Assembly (NCBI GenBank): GCA_020444515.1
Contig: JAHLKX010000005.1
Coordinates: forward strand, 310,001-374,000
Length of the DNA: 64,000 nt
Reading direction: 5' to 3'
Origin: Bacteroidota bacterium
GTDB lineage: Bacteria; Bacteroidota; Bacteroidia; Bacteroidales; JAADJA01
A program made the position numbers and the translations under genes. Of this stretch, positions 1-8,835 are shown one piece after another. How positions within the stretch are numbered: position 1 is the first letter of the stretch; each line of letters starts with the position of its first letter. Under the pieces are notes generated by a model. The model did no database searches and had not been told where the DNA came from. It worked only from the letters and a program-made list of their open reading frames with translations.

Positions 1-1
1 G

Positions 2-865
2 CGGAGCCGAATCGCTACCATGATGCAAAATGCCAATGGATCCGTTTCTGCTGCTTCCAAAGCATTGTTTAAAGAATGGATTGAAAACAAGGACAATGGA
101 CAGCTTTCAGATTCCATTTCTCAGAAGTTGATACCCGTATTGAAAAAAGAAAAAGATCCTGTCGCTAAAAAGTTGCTGGATCTGCAACAATATTTCAGTA
201 AAAAATCAGTCTGGGTATTCGGAGGAGATGGATGGGCGTATGATATTGGTTATGGAGGTCTTGATCATGTAATGGCTTCGGGTGAGGATATCAATGTATT
301 GGTGCTGGATACGGAGGTTTATTCCAATACAGGTGGGCAGGCATCCAAATCAACACCGGTAGGAGCTGTGGCCAAATTTGCCGCTTCAGGTAAAAAGATT
401 CGCAAAAAGGATCTGGGGGCCATGGCTATGACGTATGGTTATGTCTATGTAGCACAGATCGCGATGGGTGCCAATCAATCACAAACTCTTAAAGCGATCC
501 GCGAAGCTGAGGCATATCCCGGACCCTCCCTTGTAATCGCCTATGCTCCCTGTATCAATCATGGTTTGCGTTTTGGAATGAGTAAAACCCAGGAAGAAGA
601 AAAGCTGGCCGTTGAGAGTGGTTACTGGCACCTTTACCGCTACAACCCAGAACTGGAAAAAGAAGGTAAAAATCCATTTACTTACGACTCTAAGGAGCCA
701 GATTGGTCGAAATTCCAGGATTTCCTCAAACGCGAAGTCCGGTACACATCATTGATTAAATCCTTCCCCGGCCAGGCTGCAGAATTATTTGCCGCTGCCG
801 AGGAAAATGCTAAATGGCGGTATGCGAGCTATCAGCGGATGGCCACCATGGATTTTTCGAAGTAA
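2..865 (+). CDS. nifJ: Pyruvate:ferredoxin (flavodoxin) oxidoreductase, C-terminal part (5' truncated by window)
   Basis: The reading frame is open from base 2, so only the last 287 residues of a protein of roughly 1,200 are present. The enzyme oxidatively decarboxylates pyruvate to acetyl-CoA and reduces ferredoxin in the cytoplasm. The thiamine-diphosphate domain is visible: GGDGWAYDIGYGG lies about 68-80 residues after the in-frame ATG at 20, followed by the conserved NTGGQASKSTP stretch and the PCINHG segment typical of the family's C-terminal end. The ATG codons at 20 and 23 are internal; the frame continues upstream. A good hairpin terminator follows. Identification is secure from family motifs. 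It implies an anaerobic or fermentative energy metabolism. Confidence 0.95.
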   Translation, partial: RSRIATMMQNANGSVSAASKALFKEWIENKDNGQLSDSISQKLIPVLKKEKDPVAKKLLDLQQYFSKKSVWVFGGDGWAYDIGYGGLDHVMASGEDINVLVLDTEVYSNTGGQASKSTPVGAVAKFAASGKKIRKKDLGAMAMTYGYVYVAQIAMGANQSQTLKAIREAEAYPGPSLVIAYAPCINHGLRFGMSKTQEEEKLAVESGYWHLYRYNPELEKEGKNPFTYDSKEPDWSKFQDFLKREVRYTSLIKSFPGQAAELFAAAEENAKWRYASYQRMATMDFSK

Positions 866-887
866 ACAATAAAAGTTTTAACTTTAT

Positions 888-918
888 AGCCGGATGCGCA
901 AAGTGTCCGGCTTTTTTT
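888..918 (+). terminator. Rho-independent terminator after PFOR
   Basis: The arms AGCCGGA (888-894) and TCCGGCT (906-912) pair perfectly around an 11-nt loop and run into seven T residues. The site lies 22 nt after the PFOR stop and before the next start, so it separates the two transcription units. Confidence 0.85.
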
Positions 919-934
919 ATTGAAATATTGAATT

Positions 935-1756
935 ATGATGCGTAATCTATTCTATCTATCAGCAATTTTGTTAATGTTGCCGGCCTTTCAAAGCTGCCAG
1001 CAAACCAGTGCATTTAGTAACCGGTCAAATGAAGAACCCGAAGGTGTTTCTGCCGAGCATCTTGTCATGAGCGTTTTGTATCAACAGCGTTCCGCAGAAT
1101 ACAGGGCTTTGTGTTACCAGGCCTTTAACATTGCCAAACTGAGAGTTGATGAAAGCCTGCGCCAAATGGGACTCTCAAAACAACAGGCCGTAGTGGTTGA
1201 TATCGATGAAACTGTTTTGGACAACAGTCCCCATGAAGCCACTTGTATCCTCAACCATGCACTTTATCCGGCTTATTGGGAAGACTGGGTGAACCAGGCT
1301 TCAGCCAAACCGGTACCGGGTTCACTTGAATTTTTAAAATATGTCAATGCTAAAAAAATTGAGGTTTTTTACATTACCAATCGCAAGGAAAAATATCGGG
1401 AGCAAACCCTTAAAAATTTGGTGGAATTAGGATTCCCTAATGCTGATGGAGAGCACTTGATGATGAAAACAGATGAATCCAGTAAAAAGGGACGACGTGA
1501 TGAAGTATCCGAAAAGTACAAAATCATTCTTTTGGTCGGGGATAACCTGAATGATTTCTCTGAGATTTTTGAAAAACTATCGGTTGATGAGCGATTTGCC
1601 GTTACCGATAAAATGTCAAATAAGTTTGGAAGCCGTTTTATTGTTCTTCCCAATGCCATGTATGGCGATTGGGAAGGAGCTCTTTATGATTATCAATATT
1701 CAATCAGTCCGGATGAAAAGTTCGAGAAAAGGCATGAGCAATTAATTGGATTTTAA
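935..1756 (+). CDS. HAD-superfamily acid phosphatase, lipoprotein e(P4)/class B-like
   Basis: A 273-residue protein with an N-terminal lipoprotein signal (hydrophobic stretch, then Cys at residue 21). It would be anchored in the outer membrane or periplasm. The HAD motif I DIDETVLDN is at about residues 89-97, with the two nucleophile/acid Asp residues. Motif II is in FYITNRK and motif IV is the GDNLND stretch. Length and order match the 5'-nucleotidase/lipoprotein e(P4) family, which removes phosphate from nucleotides and other monoesters outside the cytoplasm. Adjacent ATGs at 935 and 938 both fit. Only 2 nt separate it from the next lipoprotein gene, so the two are probably co-transcribed. 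The substrate is inferred from family. Confidence 0.88.
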   Translation: MMRNLFYLSAILLMLPAFQSCQQTSAFSNRSNEEPEGVSAEHLVMSVLYQQRSAEYRALCYQAFNIAKLRVDESLRQMGLSKQQAVVVDIDETVLDNSPHEATCILNHALYPAYWEDWVNQASAKPVPGSLEFLKYVNAKKIEVFYITNRKEKYREQTLKNLVELGFPNADGEHLMMKTDESSKKGRRDEVSEKYKIILLVGDNLNDFSEIFEKLSVDERFAVTDKMSNKFGSRFIVLPNAMYGDWEGALYDYQYSISPDEKFEKRHEQLIGF

Positions 1757-1758
1757 AA

Positions 1759-2517
1759 TTGAAAAAATTCTTTAAAAAAATATTGTTTTGTTTCGTTTTT
1801 CCACTCATCCTTTTGGGTTGCGCACCTACCAGGTTTTCCAGTGTTAAATCAGCATTGAAGTATGGCGACCGAGCCAAGGTCCTGAACCTGAGCCGGAATG
1901 GATTAACAGAGATCCCAGCGGAGGTGTTTGAATTAATGACCCTTGAAGAATTGAACCTTTTTAAAAATAACATCACAGAAATCCCGGCGGATATTGGTAA
2001 ATTGAAAAACCTCAAAAAGTTGATTGTAAGTCGCAATAATCTGTCCGTAATTGCACCTGAGATAGGGGAGCTCAGAAAGTTGGAAGAGCTTTCACTTTAC
2101 TTCAATAACCTTGATTCGTTGCCCGATGAAATCGGGAGTCTTAAAAATCTTGAAGAACTTAAGCTGGAATATAATCAGCTTAAATCATTACCATCCACGA
2201 TGGGCAACCTGAAAGAACTCACATATTTGTACCTGGGTCATAATCAACTAAAACATTTACCACCTGAGATAGGATCATGCCAGAATCTGGCCCTATTTTA
2301 CATTGGTAAAAACTTTCTGGAAGAATTGCCTGCAGAGTTAGGAAACCTGGAGAGTCTTGTCGAATTGGATGTGGCCGAAGCTGGGGTGTTGCTGGTTGTA
2401 CCTGAAAGTTTATGTCGCCTCAGCAAGCTGGAGTATATTTTCATTGATGAAAATACCATTGTTCCATATTGCATGCAGGGTAGTCTGAATCCACGTTTTC
2501 ACATCATTTTGAAATAA
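1759..2517 (+). CDS. Leucine-rich-repeat lipoprotein
   Basis: A 252-residue protein starting at a TTG codon 2 nt after the phosphatase stop. That start is favoured because the next residues form a lipoprotein signal: lysine-rich n-region, hydrophobic core and LLGC with Cys21. The rest is about seven leucine-rich repeats with the pattern LxxLxLxxNxLxxLPxxIGxLxx, which fold as a curved solenoid used for protein binding. No catalytic domain is visible. It probably sits on a periplasmic or outer-membrane face and may partner the phosphatase upstream. The ligand is unknown. Confidence 0.82.
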   Translation: MKKFFKKILFCFVFPLILLGCAPTRFSSVKSALKYGDRAKVLNLSRNGLTEIPAEVFELMTLEELNLFKNNITEIPADIGKLKNLKKLIVSRNNLSVIAPEIGELRKLEELSLYFNNLDSLPDEIGSLKNLEELKLEYNQLKSLPSTMGNLKELTYLYLGHNQLKHLPPEIGSCQNLALFYIGKNFLEELPAELGNLESLVELDVAEAGVLLVVPESLCRLSKLEYIFIDENTIVPYCMQGSLNPRFHIILK

Positions 2518-2536
2518 CTGGAATTTTCTTTGAATG

Positions 2537-3280
2537 TTATTCTTCGATTGAAAATCGCCAAGCACAAAAATATTCTTCCGGATGGGGATCGGGCGGGCAG
2601 GAAATACATTCGGTTTTAATACGTGGATCAATGGCTTCGGCAAAAGTGGTATATTCTACCAGGCCCCCTGATTTACAGGGATAATCTGCCAGACCTTTCC
2701 GTTTACGGGCATTTTGGACCCGGCACTGATTCATCTGAAATATAAAACTGGTCTCAGTTTCATGGCTAAAGGACTGTTCATTGATAAAGGCGTACAGTCG
2801 AAAATTCAGGGCTTGTTTTAAACCTTCCAATCCGGGATTTTCCGGCAGGTTTAAAAATCTTTTGATCGACCAGGCCTCAAAGGGGGAAAACTGTCCCCAA
2901 CACGAATCGTTACATCGTTTAGCATCATTCATGCCGCGGGTAAATTCCACTGCCTGGAACCAAACACCATCGTTTGCCAGCCAGTTAACCGCAAGTGCTT
3001 CACGAAGTTTTTCCATTGTTTCATCAGGTAGTTCCAACAACGGTTTCGGTATGCCGTTTTCCAATTCAAATCCAAGTGTTTTTGCTATCCTGGTCATTTG
3101 GATTGATGAACTTTTATCCCAGGCATCACGCAATGTTTCGAAAGCTTTTTCGGGACCAAGCTGATGTTGTACTTCGGCAAACCATAGGGCGTGGTGCATC
3201 ATGGTGCGATGGAAAAAATCGAGGATGAGCCTGGCATTAGCTTGCTTTGATAGGGTTTCCCTGTTGCTGTTTTCGAACAT
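2537..3280 (-). CDS. DUF6125 family protein
   Basis: About 247 residues from the ATG at 3280, which has AGGAAGG directly upstream; an earlier in-frame start at 3346 is possible but would overlap the kinase by 110 nt instead of 44. The C-terminal two thirds matches the DUF6125 pattern: NWLANDGVWFQAVE, then ALNFRLYAFINEQ, a NQCRVQNARKRKGL segment, IDPRIKTECISCPPDPHP and a CAWRF end. Conserved cysteines suggest metal or cofactor binding, but no function is established. The N-terminal part repeats the same W..EV...G..KA layout, suggesting an internal duplication. It overlaps the upstream histidine kinase gene, so the two are likely co-translated. Confidence 0.72.
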   Translation of the reverse strand: MFENSNRETLSKQANARLILDFFHRTMMHHALWFAEVQHQLGPEKAFETLRDAWDKSSSIQMTRIAKTLGFELENGIPKPLLELPDETMEKLREALAVNWLANDGVWFQAVEFTRGMNDAKRCNDSCWGQFSPFEAWSIKRFLNLPENPGLEGLKQALNFRLYAFINEQSFSHETETSFIFQMNQCRVQNARKRKGLADYPCKSGGLVEYTTFAEAIDPRIKTECISCPPDPHPEEYFCAWRFSIEE

Positions 3281-4265
3281 AACCTTCCTGTTTTTGAAGT
3301 TGAAGGGGTAAAAATACTTTAAATTCCGACCCGTTCTTTCGTTCACTCCGAACTTTTATGATACCCTTATGTTTGTCGATAAACTCTTTGCAAAGGATGA
3401 GGCCCAGTCCCGTCCCTTTTTCATTGCTGGTGCCCAATGAGCTTACCTGTTTGTCGATCCTGAAAAGGTCAGGTATTTTCTCAGGTGGGATTCCAATACC
3501 GGTATCAATAACGGATATTTCTATTCTTTGACTCAGCTTTCTGGCTTTGATCTTGATTCTCCCCTGGGTTGGAGTAAATTTGATGGCATTGGAGATCAGG
3601 TTGCGAAATACCGTAGACAGCATCTCAATATCACCAGTTGCAGCCATATCATTTGGCAGATCATGATAGATCTTAATTTGTTTTTTATCCGCAATGGGTT
3701 GTAATAAGTCAATGCAACCCATGATCATATCCTTGATGTTTAGGTTTTCAGGAATGAATGCTATCCTACCGGTTTGCGCCCGCGACCACTGCAATAAATT
3801 CTCCAGCAGATTAAATCCGTGTTTCGATGATTCATGGATGATCTGGATGAATCTTTTGATCTCTGCTTTATCATAGCTTTCAAAGTCATTCATCAGCAGG
3901 TCAGAAAATCCCAGCAGGGAATTGAAGGGATTCTTCAGATCATGGGCGATGATGGAAAAAAATTTGTCTTTGGTAGCATTCAGCAATCGCAATTCTTCTT
4001 CATTGCCAATCGTTTTCTGTTGGGGTTTTGTTAGATTGCTGTCATCCGGCAATTTAATTTTGGCTTCTCTTATTCGTTTGAGATCATTTCCCTTCCGTTG
4101 AACCAGGATCCCCAATAAAAATCCTAGAATTAGAAATATGATGGGGATGGCGATGAGAAAAACCAGGGGATGTATGTAAATTTTGCAAATCATTCCAGGT
4201 TCCGGGTTGATATGGGTAAACCAGTCCATTGGAAACCAGATGTGCAGGATGCTTCTTCCGATCAT
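3237..4265 (-). CDS. Membrane sensor histidine kinase
   Basis: A 342-residue kinase with one clear transmembrane helix near residues 32-53 and no recognisable periplasmic sensor domain. A short linker leads into HisKA with the phospho-acceptor motif HDLKNPFNSLLGFSDLL. The HATPase domain has NLISNAIKFTP (N box), DTGIGIPPE (G1) and GTGLGL (G2). The autophosphorylation machinery looks intact. No response regulator is adjacent, so it is an orphan kinase here. It follows ubiE by 147 nt on the same strand and overlaps the DUF6125 gene. The signal and the partner regulator are unknown. Confidence 0.88.
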   Translation of the reverse strand: MIGRSILHIWFPMDWFTHINPEPGMICKIYIHPLVFLIAIPIIFLILGFLLGILVQRKGNDLKRIREAKIKLPDDSNLTKPQQKTIGNEEELRLLNATKDKFFSIIAHDLKNPFNSLLGFSDLLMNDFESYDKAEIKRFIQIIHESSKHGFNLLENLLQWSRAQTGRIAFIPENLNIKDMIMGCIDLLQPIADKKQIKIYHDLPNDMAATGDIEMLSTVFRNLISNAIKFTPTQGRIKIKARKLSQRIEISVIDTGIGIPPEKIPDLFRIDKQVSSLGTSNEKGTGLGLILCKEFIDKHKGIIKVRSERKNGSEFKVFLPLQLQKQEGYVRKQQQGNPIKAS

Positions 4266-4412
4266 AATTGCGATGTTTCAAAGGGTTTTTTAACCTCAAC
4301 AACAGGTTTATATTTTTACGCATGGATGATGGTAAGGTTGGCTCTTTTAATCAACAGGTAATTGTTCATAAAACCTTTGAATCACATCATCTAAGGAAGG
4401 TTTTTTGTAATG

Positions 4413-5135
4413 TTAAGTTGCTTTCTGTCCCCAATAAATGGAGGCTATGCCAAACGTTAGGGGGATGTGTTGGGTGTTGGTGAATCCGATGTCCCGTAAA
4501 ATTGCCAGGAAGTCTTTTCCATCGGGGAACTTACCTACCGATTCCGGCAAATAGGTATAAGCTGAAGCATCGCCTGAAATGATACGACCCAGGGCAGGCA
4601 AAATAAACTTAAAATAAAAATTGTATAAATGTTTAACTGGAAATTTTCGGGGTTTTGAAAATTCAAGAATTAATACCTGTCCCCCGTTATTCAATACCCG
4701 GTACATTTCAGACAGGCCCTTTTTAAGGTCTTCAAAATTCCGAACGCCAAAAGCTACCATCACGGCATCAAAAGAATGGTCATTGAAACGAAGGTTTTCA
4801 GAATCACCGGTTTCCAGCACGATAAGATGATCCAGCTTTTTTTCAATCAATTTTGCTCTTCCAATCTGTAGCATGTCCTCAGCAATGTCAATGCCGATGA
4901 TCTTTTCAGGTTCGATTTTTCGGGCCTCAATGGCCAGGTCACCAGTGCCGGTTGCCACATCCAGTATGGATTTAGGATGTTTCTTCCCCAGCAACCGGAT
5001 CGCCTTGCGGCGCCAATGAAAATCAATGCCTGCTGACAAAAAATGGTTCAGGAAATCATACCGGTGGGCAATGTTATTGAACATCGACCGCACCTGTTGT
5101 TTTTTTGATTTGTTTTCTTCCACTGCACTGTTCAT
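4413..5135 (-). CDS. ubiE: Demethylmenaquinone methyltransferase UbiE/MenG
   Basis: A 240-residue class I S-adenosylmethionine methyltransferase. The SAM motif ILDVATGTGDLA is near residue 60, preceded by the YDFLNHFLSAGIDFHWRRKAI signature of the UbiE family, followed by VAFGVRNFEDL. It methylates demethylmenaquinone in the last step of menaquinone synthesis, which is the expected quinone in Bacteroidota. Its ATG overlaps the stop of the upstream flavoprotein gene by one base (TAATG), a sign of translational coupling and of a shared role in quinone or prenyl metabolism. Confidence 0.93.
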   Translation of the reverse strand: MNSAVEENKSKKQQVRSMFNNIAHRYDFLNHFLSAGIDFHWRRKAIRLLGKKHPKSILDVATGTGDLAIEARKIEPEKIIGIDIAEDMLQIGRAKLIEKKLDHLIVLETGDSENLRFNDHSFDAVMVAFGVRNFEDLKKGLSEMYRVLNNGGQVLILEFSKPRKFPVKHLYNFYFKFILPALGRIISGDASAYTYLPESVGKFPDGKDFLAILRDIGFTNTQHIPLTFGIASIYWGQKAT

Positions 5136-6370
5136 TACATACCCAATAAAACCTTTAAATACAAAGAAGGTTCATGCAAGCGTTTTCGGACTTCCAGATC
5201 GGTCATGGCTTTTGAGAGTTTTTCTTGCAATACTTTACTATTGACCGCACGGTTCATAACACTGTTGAATAACCAGGCATGACGAATGAATTTCGGAATT
5301 TTGGCACTGATGCTGAGTTCTTTTCCAATCCGCTGATAGAAACTGTCATCATACCCTTGCATAAACTTTGCTGAAAAGTCCTTTTGTTCAAGACATCTGA
5401 CAGCCTGTTTGGCCGCCAGCATTCCACTGATGGCAGCATGTCCCATTCCTTCTCCTGTGACCGGATCGACCAGACTGGCAGCATCACCGGTCAGCATAAA
5501 CCGTTCTCCTGAAATACTGCGTCGCCGGTCCCACAAAGGTAAATTATAGGCTTCCACTTTGGTTTCCTGTTTTGCATTCTTAAACCGATCCCGGAGATGC
5601 GGTTCGCTCCGGATAGCCTCAAACATGATGTTCTTCAAGCTGATTTTTCTTTTGCCAATGCGATATTGATCAAGTCCAACCCCTACGTTTGCCATATTTC
5701 CTGGTAATGGGAAGATCCAGAAGTAACCGGGTAATAAATCTTTCAGAAAATGCAACTCAACATAATTTTTTTCATGAAAACCAGTAACCCCTTTAAAATA
5801 AGTTTTGATCCCGGTCATGGTGTTTTTCCGGTCTTTGAATATCCCTCCCGGTTCTTTCATGAATTTGCTATTGACTCCACTGGCAAATATGACCAGGTCA
5901 GATCTGATCGCTTCACCGGTTTTGGATTCCAGCGTAATTCCTTGATCTTCTTTTCGAAATCCGGTTACCTCGAAATTTTCAAACAGGGATATTTCTGACT
6001 TTTCTCTGGCTTCCTCCACCAAAAAATGATCAAAATCCAGTCTGCGTGCAATAAAACCAGGAGGCAAAGAGGTGGGTAAACGATTATCGTTATAAAAGGG
6101 AAGATCCAGGGTAGTAGCATTCGGTGCTGAAATTCGGATGCCATGGGAATGCAAAAGGAAGGGCTGTCTGGATAGCTTCATCAGAAAGTTTGGATCCAAT
6201 TCATGAAGAATGGTTAAAACCCAACCGCTGATACCGTCGCCACAAATTTTATCACGGGGGAACGATGCTTTGTCGAGTAATGTGCATCGGATCCCGGCTT
6301 TGGCCAGGAATAAAGCGGCAATGGTGCCTGCCGGACCTGCACCTACAATACTTACATCACTTTTAAGCAT
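5135..6370 (-). CDS. Geranylgeranyl-reductase-family FAD-dependent oxidoreductase
   Basis: A 411-residue flavoprotein. The N-terminal dinucleotide fold has GAGPAGT at residues 10-16, followed by CTLLDKASFPRDKICGDGISG, the PxxKxCGxG motif of geranylgeranyl reductases. The second FAD motif GDAASLVDPVTGEGMGHA is present near residue 290. Relatives reduce double bonds of prenyl chains, in chlorophyll, archaeal lipids or menaquinone (MenJ). Coupling to ubiE, and the divergent mevalonate operon next door, make a menaquinone side chain or prenyl diphosphate the most plausible substrate here; that is inference. A -7 element lies 23 nt upstream of the ATG. Confidence 0.82.
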   Translation of the reverse strand: MLKSDVSIVGAGPAGTIAALFLAKAGIRCTLLDKASFPRDKICGDGISGWVLTILHELDPNFLMKLSRQPFLLHSHGIRISAPNATTLDLPFYNDNRLPTSLPPGFIARRLDFDHFLVEEAREKSEISLFENFEVTGFRKEDQGITLESKTGEAIRSDLVIFASGVNSKFMKEPGGIFKDRKNTMTGIKTYFKGVTGFHEKNYVELHFLKDLLPGYFWIFPLPGNMANVGVGLDQYRIGKRKISLKNIMFEAIRSEPHLRDRFKNAKQETKVEAYNLPLWDRRRSISGERFMLTGDAASLVDPVTGEGMGHAAISGMLAAKQAVRCLEQKDFSAKFMQGYDDSFYQRIGKELSISAKIPKFIRHAWLFNSVMNRAVNSKVLQEKLSKAMTDLEVRKRLHEPSLYLKVLLGM

Positions 6371-6392
6371 CTTGATTTTTTTACGACGAGGG

Positions 6393-6400
6393 CAAAGATA
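6393..6400 (-). promoter_or_regulatory. -7 element (TAtcTTTG) for the reductase-ubiE operon
   Basis: Read on the minus strand, this is an exact match to the Bacteroidota -7 consensus TAnnTTTG. The predicted start of transcription is about 16 nt before the ATG at 6370. No clear -33 TTTG was found. Confidence 0.6.
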
Positions 6401-6492
6401 AAAGATAAATTTAAAAAATTGTTTAATATATTTTGTAGAAAATTAAACATTATTTGGTTGACTTTGTTCTTAAGGTAATTAAACAGAAATTG

Positions 6493-6500
6493 TATCTTTG
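6493..6500 (+). promoter_or_regulatory. -7 element (TAtcTTTG) for the mevalonate operon
   Basis: Exact TAnnTTTG match in the AT-rich divergent gap between the reductase and HMG-CoA reductase genes. A TTTG at 6463-6466 could be the -33 element, although the 26-nt spacing is longer than usual. Expected leader is about 50 nt. Confidence 0.6.
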
Positions 6501-6559
6501 CGGGCTGAATTCGAAACCCGCAAATTTCGATCAAGTACAAAGTAAAATTATAAAACAAG

Positions 6560-7918
6560 GTGAAAGATAAAGAAATCGTTTGCGGATTTTCAAAGTTGAA
6601 TAAGGACCAAAAACTTGAGTATATTTCAAAGCATTTTGAAAATCCCGCTGATTTTGTCAGCGAACTAAAAAGTTTCTACCACGACGACCCCGACCAACAA
6701 AAGATTTTCGACGAGTTCAGTGAAAATACCATTTCTAATTTTTATTTTCCTTTTGGGATCGCACCCAATATGGTAATCGATGATAATGTTTATCATGTTC
6801 CTATGGTTATTGAAGAGAGTTCTGTAGTGGCTGCTGCTTCCAAGAGTGCCAAATTCTGGTCAGACAAGGGTGGCTTTCATACAGAGATTATCTCCACTAC
6901 CAAAATAGGGCAGGTGCACTTCATATGGCATGGCAATATTGAAAAGCTTCGAACCCTCATGCCTGATCTGAAAGATCGCATGCTGGAGCGTACAGCCTCC
7001 ATCACGGCCAATATGAATCAAAGGGGAGGTGGCATCATTGATATTGAGCTGGTTGATATGACCGATCAGATTGACGGATACTATCAATTGAAAGCAACAT
7101 TTGAAACCGTCGATTCCATGGGCGCCAACTTTATCAATTCGTGTCTTGAAGAATTTGCTGCTGAACTCCGGGAATTTTTCGCTGAAAGTCCCTATTTTAA
7201 GGAAGAGGAGCGACATTGTGAAGTGATCATGTCGATCTTATCGAATTACACGCCAGACTGTCTGGTGAAAACATGGGTTGAATGTGATGTGGATGACCTG
7301 GACGGAATTGATGAAGAGTTATCTGGTGAGCAATTTGCCTGGAAGTTTGAAAAAGCTGTTCAGATTGCCTCGGTTGATGTTCACAGAGCCACAACCCATA
7401 ACAAGGGTATCTTTAATGGTATTGATGCTATAGCGCTGGCGACAGGCAATGATTTCAGGGCCATTGAGGCATGTGGTCATACCTATGCGGCACGTGATGG
7501 AAATTACCGAAGTCTCACTGAAGTGAAAATTGAAAACGGAAGATTCATATATTCACTGACCATCCCATTGGCGCTGGGCACTGTGGGCGGTCTTACCACA
7601 CTACATCCTTTGGCAAAAAAATCACTCGAATTACTTGGAAATCCCGGTGCGCGGGACTTAATGCGAATTGCCGCTTCCGTCGGACTGGCCAATAACTTTG
7701 GTGCCATTAAATCATTGGTAACCAAAGGTATTCAAAAGGGCCACATGAAAATGCACCTGTTGAATATTTTGAATCAAATGGGTGCCTCAGAAGAAGAAAA
7801 GGATAAAGCAAAAATACATTTTGAAGAGGAAAAGGTCTCCTTTAACGCGGTGGCCCGCTTTCTGGATAAACACAGAAATCCCTCTGAAATTGAAAAAGCA
7901 GTTTACGCTGGCAAATAA
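6560..7918 (+). CDS. mvaA: Hydroxymethylglutaryl-CoA reductase, class II
   Basis: A 452-residue protein from a GTG start. It interconverts HMG-CoA and mevalonate. The class II catalytic set is visible: the EESSVVAAAS motif with the catalytic Glu near residue 85, catalytic Lys near 282 in THNKGIFNGID, Asp near 289, the nucleotide-binding ATGNDFRAIEA stretch, and the C-terminal GHMKMH with the catalytic His near 395. Class II enzymes were first described as degradative, but here it heads a biosynthetic mevalonate operon, so a synthetic direction is likely. It overlaps the next gene by one base (TAATG). HMG-CoA synthase and thiolase are not in the window. Confidence 0.95.
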   Translation: MKDKEIVCGFSKLNKDQKLEYISKHFENPADFVSELKSFYHDDPDQQKIFDEFSENTISNFYFPFGIAPNMVIDDNVYHVPMVIEESSVVAAASKSAKFWSDKGGFHTEIISTTKIGQVHFIWHGNIEKLRTLMPDLKDRMLERTASITANMNQRGGGIIDIELVDMTDQIDGYYQLKATFETVDSMGANFINSCLEEFAAELREFFAESPYFKEEERHCEVIMSILSNYTPDCLVKTWVECDVDDLDGIDEELSGEQFAWKFEKAVQIASVDVHRATTHNKGIFNGIDAIALATGNDFRAIEACGHTYAARDGNYRSLTEVKIENGRFIYSLTIPLALGTVGGLTTLHPLAKKSLELLGNPGARDLMRIAASVGLANNFGAIKSLVTKGIQKGHMKMHLLNILNQMGASEEEKDKAKIHFEEEKVSFNAVARFLDKHRNPSEIEKAVYAGK

Positions 7919-8835
7919 TGAATTTTTATTCCAGGGGCAAATTATTGATCTCCGGTGAATACCTTGTAATAAAAGGGGCCAAGGCACTGATGGTGCCCTT
8001 GCTCAAAGGACAATCGTTAATTATTAAACAGGCGGAAGGTAAAGGTGAATTAAACTGGATCAGCCAGGAAAAAGGTCAGGAATGGTTCCGCGCTAAATTT
8101 GATTCTACGCTCTTTGAAATTCTTCATGCATCGGACCAGGAGATTGCAAAGCAACTTCAACTCATCCTGAAAACATCCCGAAAAATGAATCGTGAGTTTA
8201 TCAGTCAGAAACATTCACTGGAAATCGTCACGGATCTTGAGTTTTTAAGAAAATGGGGATTTGGGAGCAGCTCAACCCTTATTTCGAACATAGCCTGGTG
8301 GGCCGAAATAAATCCTTACGTGCTTCATTCAAAGGTTTCGAAGGGCTCAGGGTATGACGTGGTTGCAGCCCGGATGGATAACCCGTCATTTTTTACCAAA
8401 ACCGGCAAAACGTATTCAACTGAAAACGTCGTATTCAACCCATCGTATCGTCATAACATCTATTTCATATATCTTGGTAAAAAACAGAACTCTGCTTCCA
8501 TGGTTTCAAAGTTTCTTGAATCAAAGAAACAGTATCGGGTTGAAAAGCGGACCATTACCGAACTGAGCCAGCATATGGCATTGGCTCCCACACAAAGTGA
8601 TTTTGAGTTTTATATTAGGGAGCATGACCTATTGATGTCGGCCATATTGAAACAGCCCAGACTGAAAGATCAGAAATTTGCCGATCTTAAAGGTGAAATT
8701 AAACCACTGGGAGCCTGGGGTGGCGATTTTGCAATGATCACCTGGAACGAATCAACAGAAGATTTAAAAGGCTATTTAAAGAAAAAAAAGATCGAAACTT
8801 ATTTTGCGTTTGATGAATTGATTAAAACACTGTGA
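7918..8835 (+). CDS. GYDIA-family GHMP kinase (candidate phosphomevalonate kinase)
   Basis: A 305-residue GHMP-superfamily kinase. It starts with YSRGKLLISGEYLVIKGA, has a glycine-rich ATP loop GFGSSST at residues 114-120, and carries GSGYDVVAA at about 143-151, the position of the family-naming GYDIA motif. Bacteroidota mevalonate operons contain this gene where phosphomevalonate kinase would be expected. With mevalonate kinase and the decarboxylase both encoded in the same operon, the missing step is phosphorylation of 5-phosphomevalonate, so that role is inferred. The protein is divergent from classical phosphomevalonate kinases. It overlaps its neighbours by 1 and 4 nt. Confidence 0.82.
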   Translation: MNFYSRGKLLISGEYLVIKGAKALMVPLLKGQSLIIKQAEGKGELNWISQEKGQEWFRAKFDSTLFEILHASDQEIAKQLQLILKTSRKMNREFISQKHSLEIVTDLEFLRKWGFGSSSTLISNIAWWAEINPYVLHSKVSKGSGYDVVAARMDNPSFFTKTGKTYSTENVVFNPSYRHNIYFIYLGKKQNSASMVSKFLESKKQYRVEKRTITELSQHMALAPTQSDFEFYIREHDLLMSAILKQPRLKDQKFADLKGEIKPLGAWGGDFAMITWNESTEDLKGYLKKKKIETYFAFDELIKTL

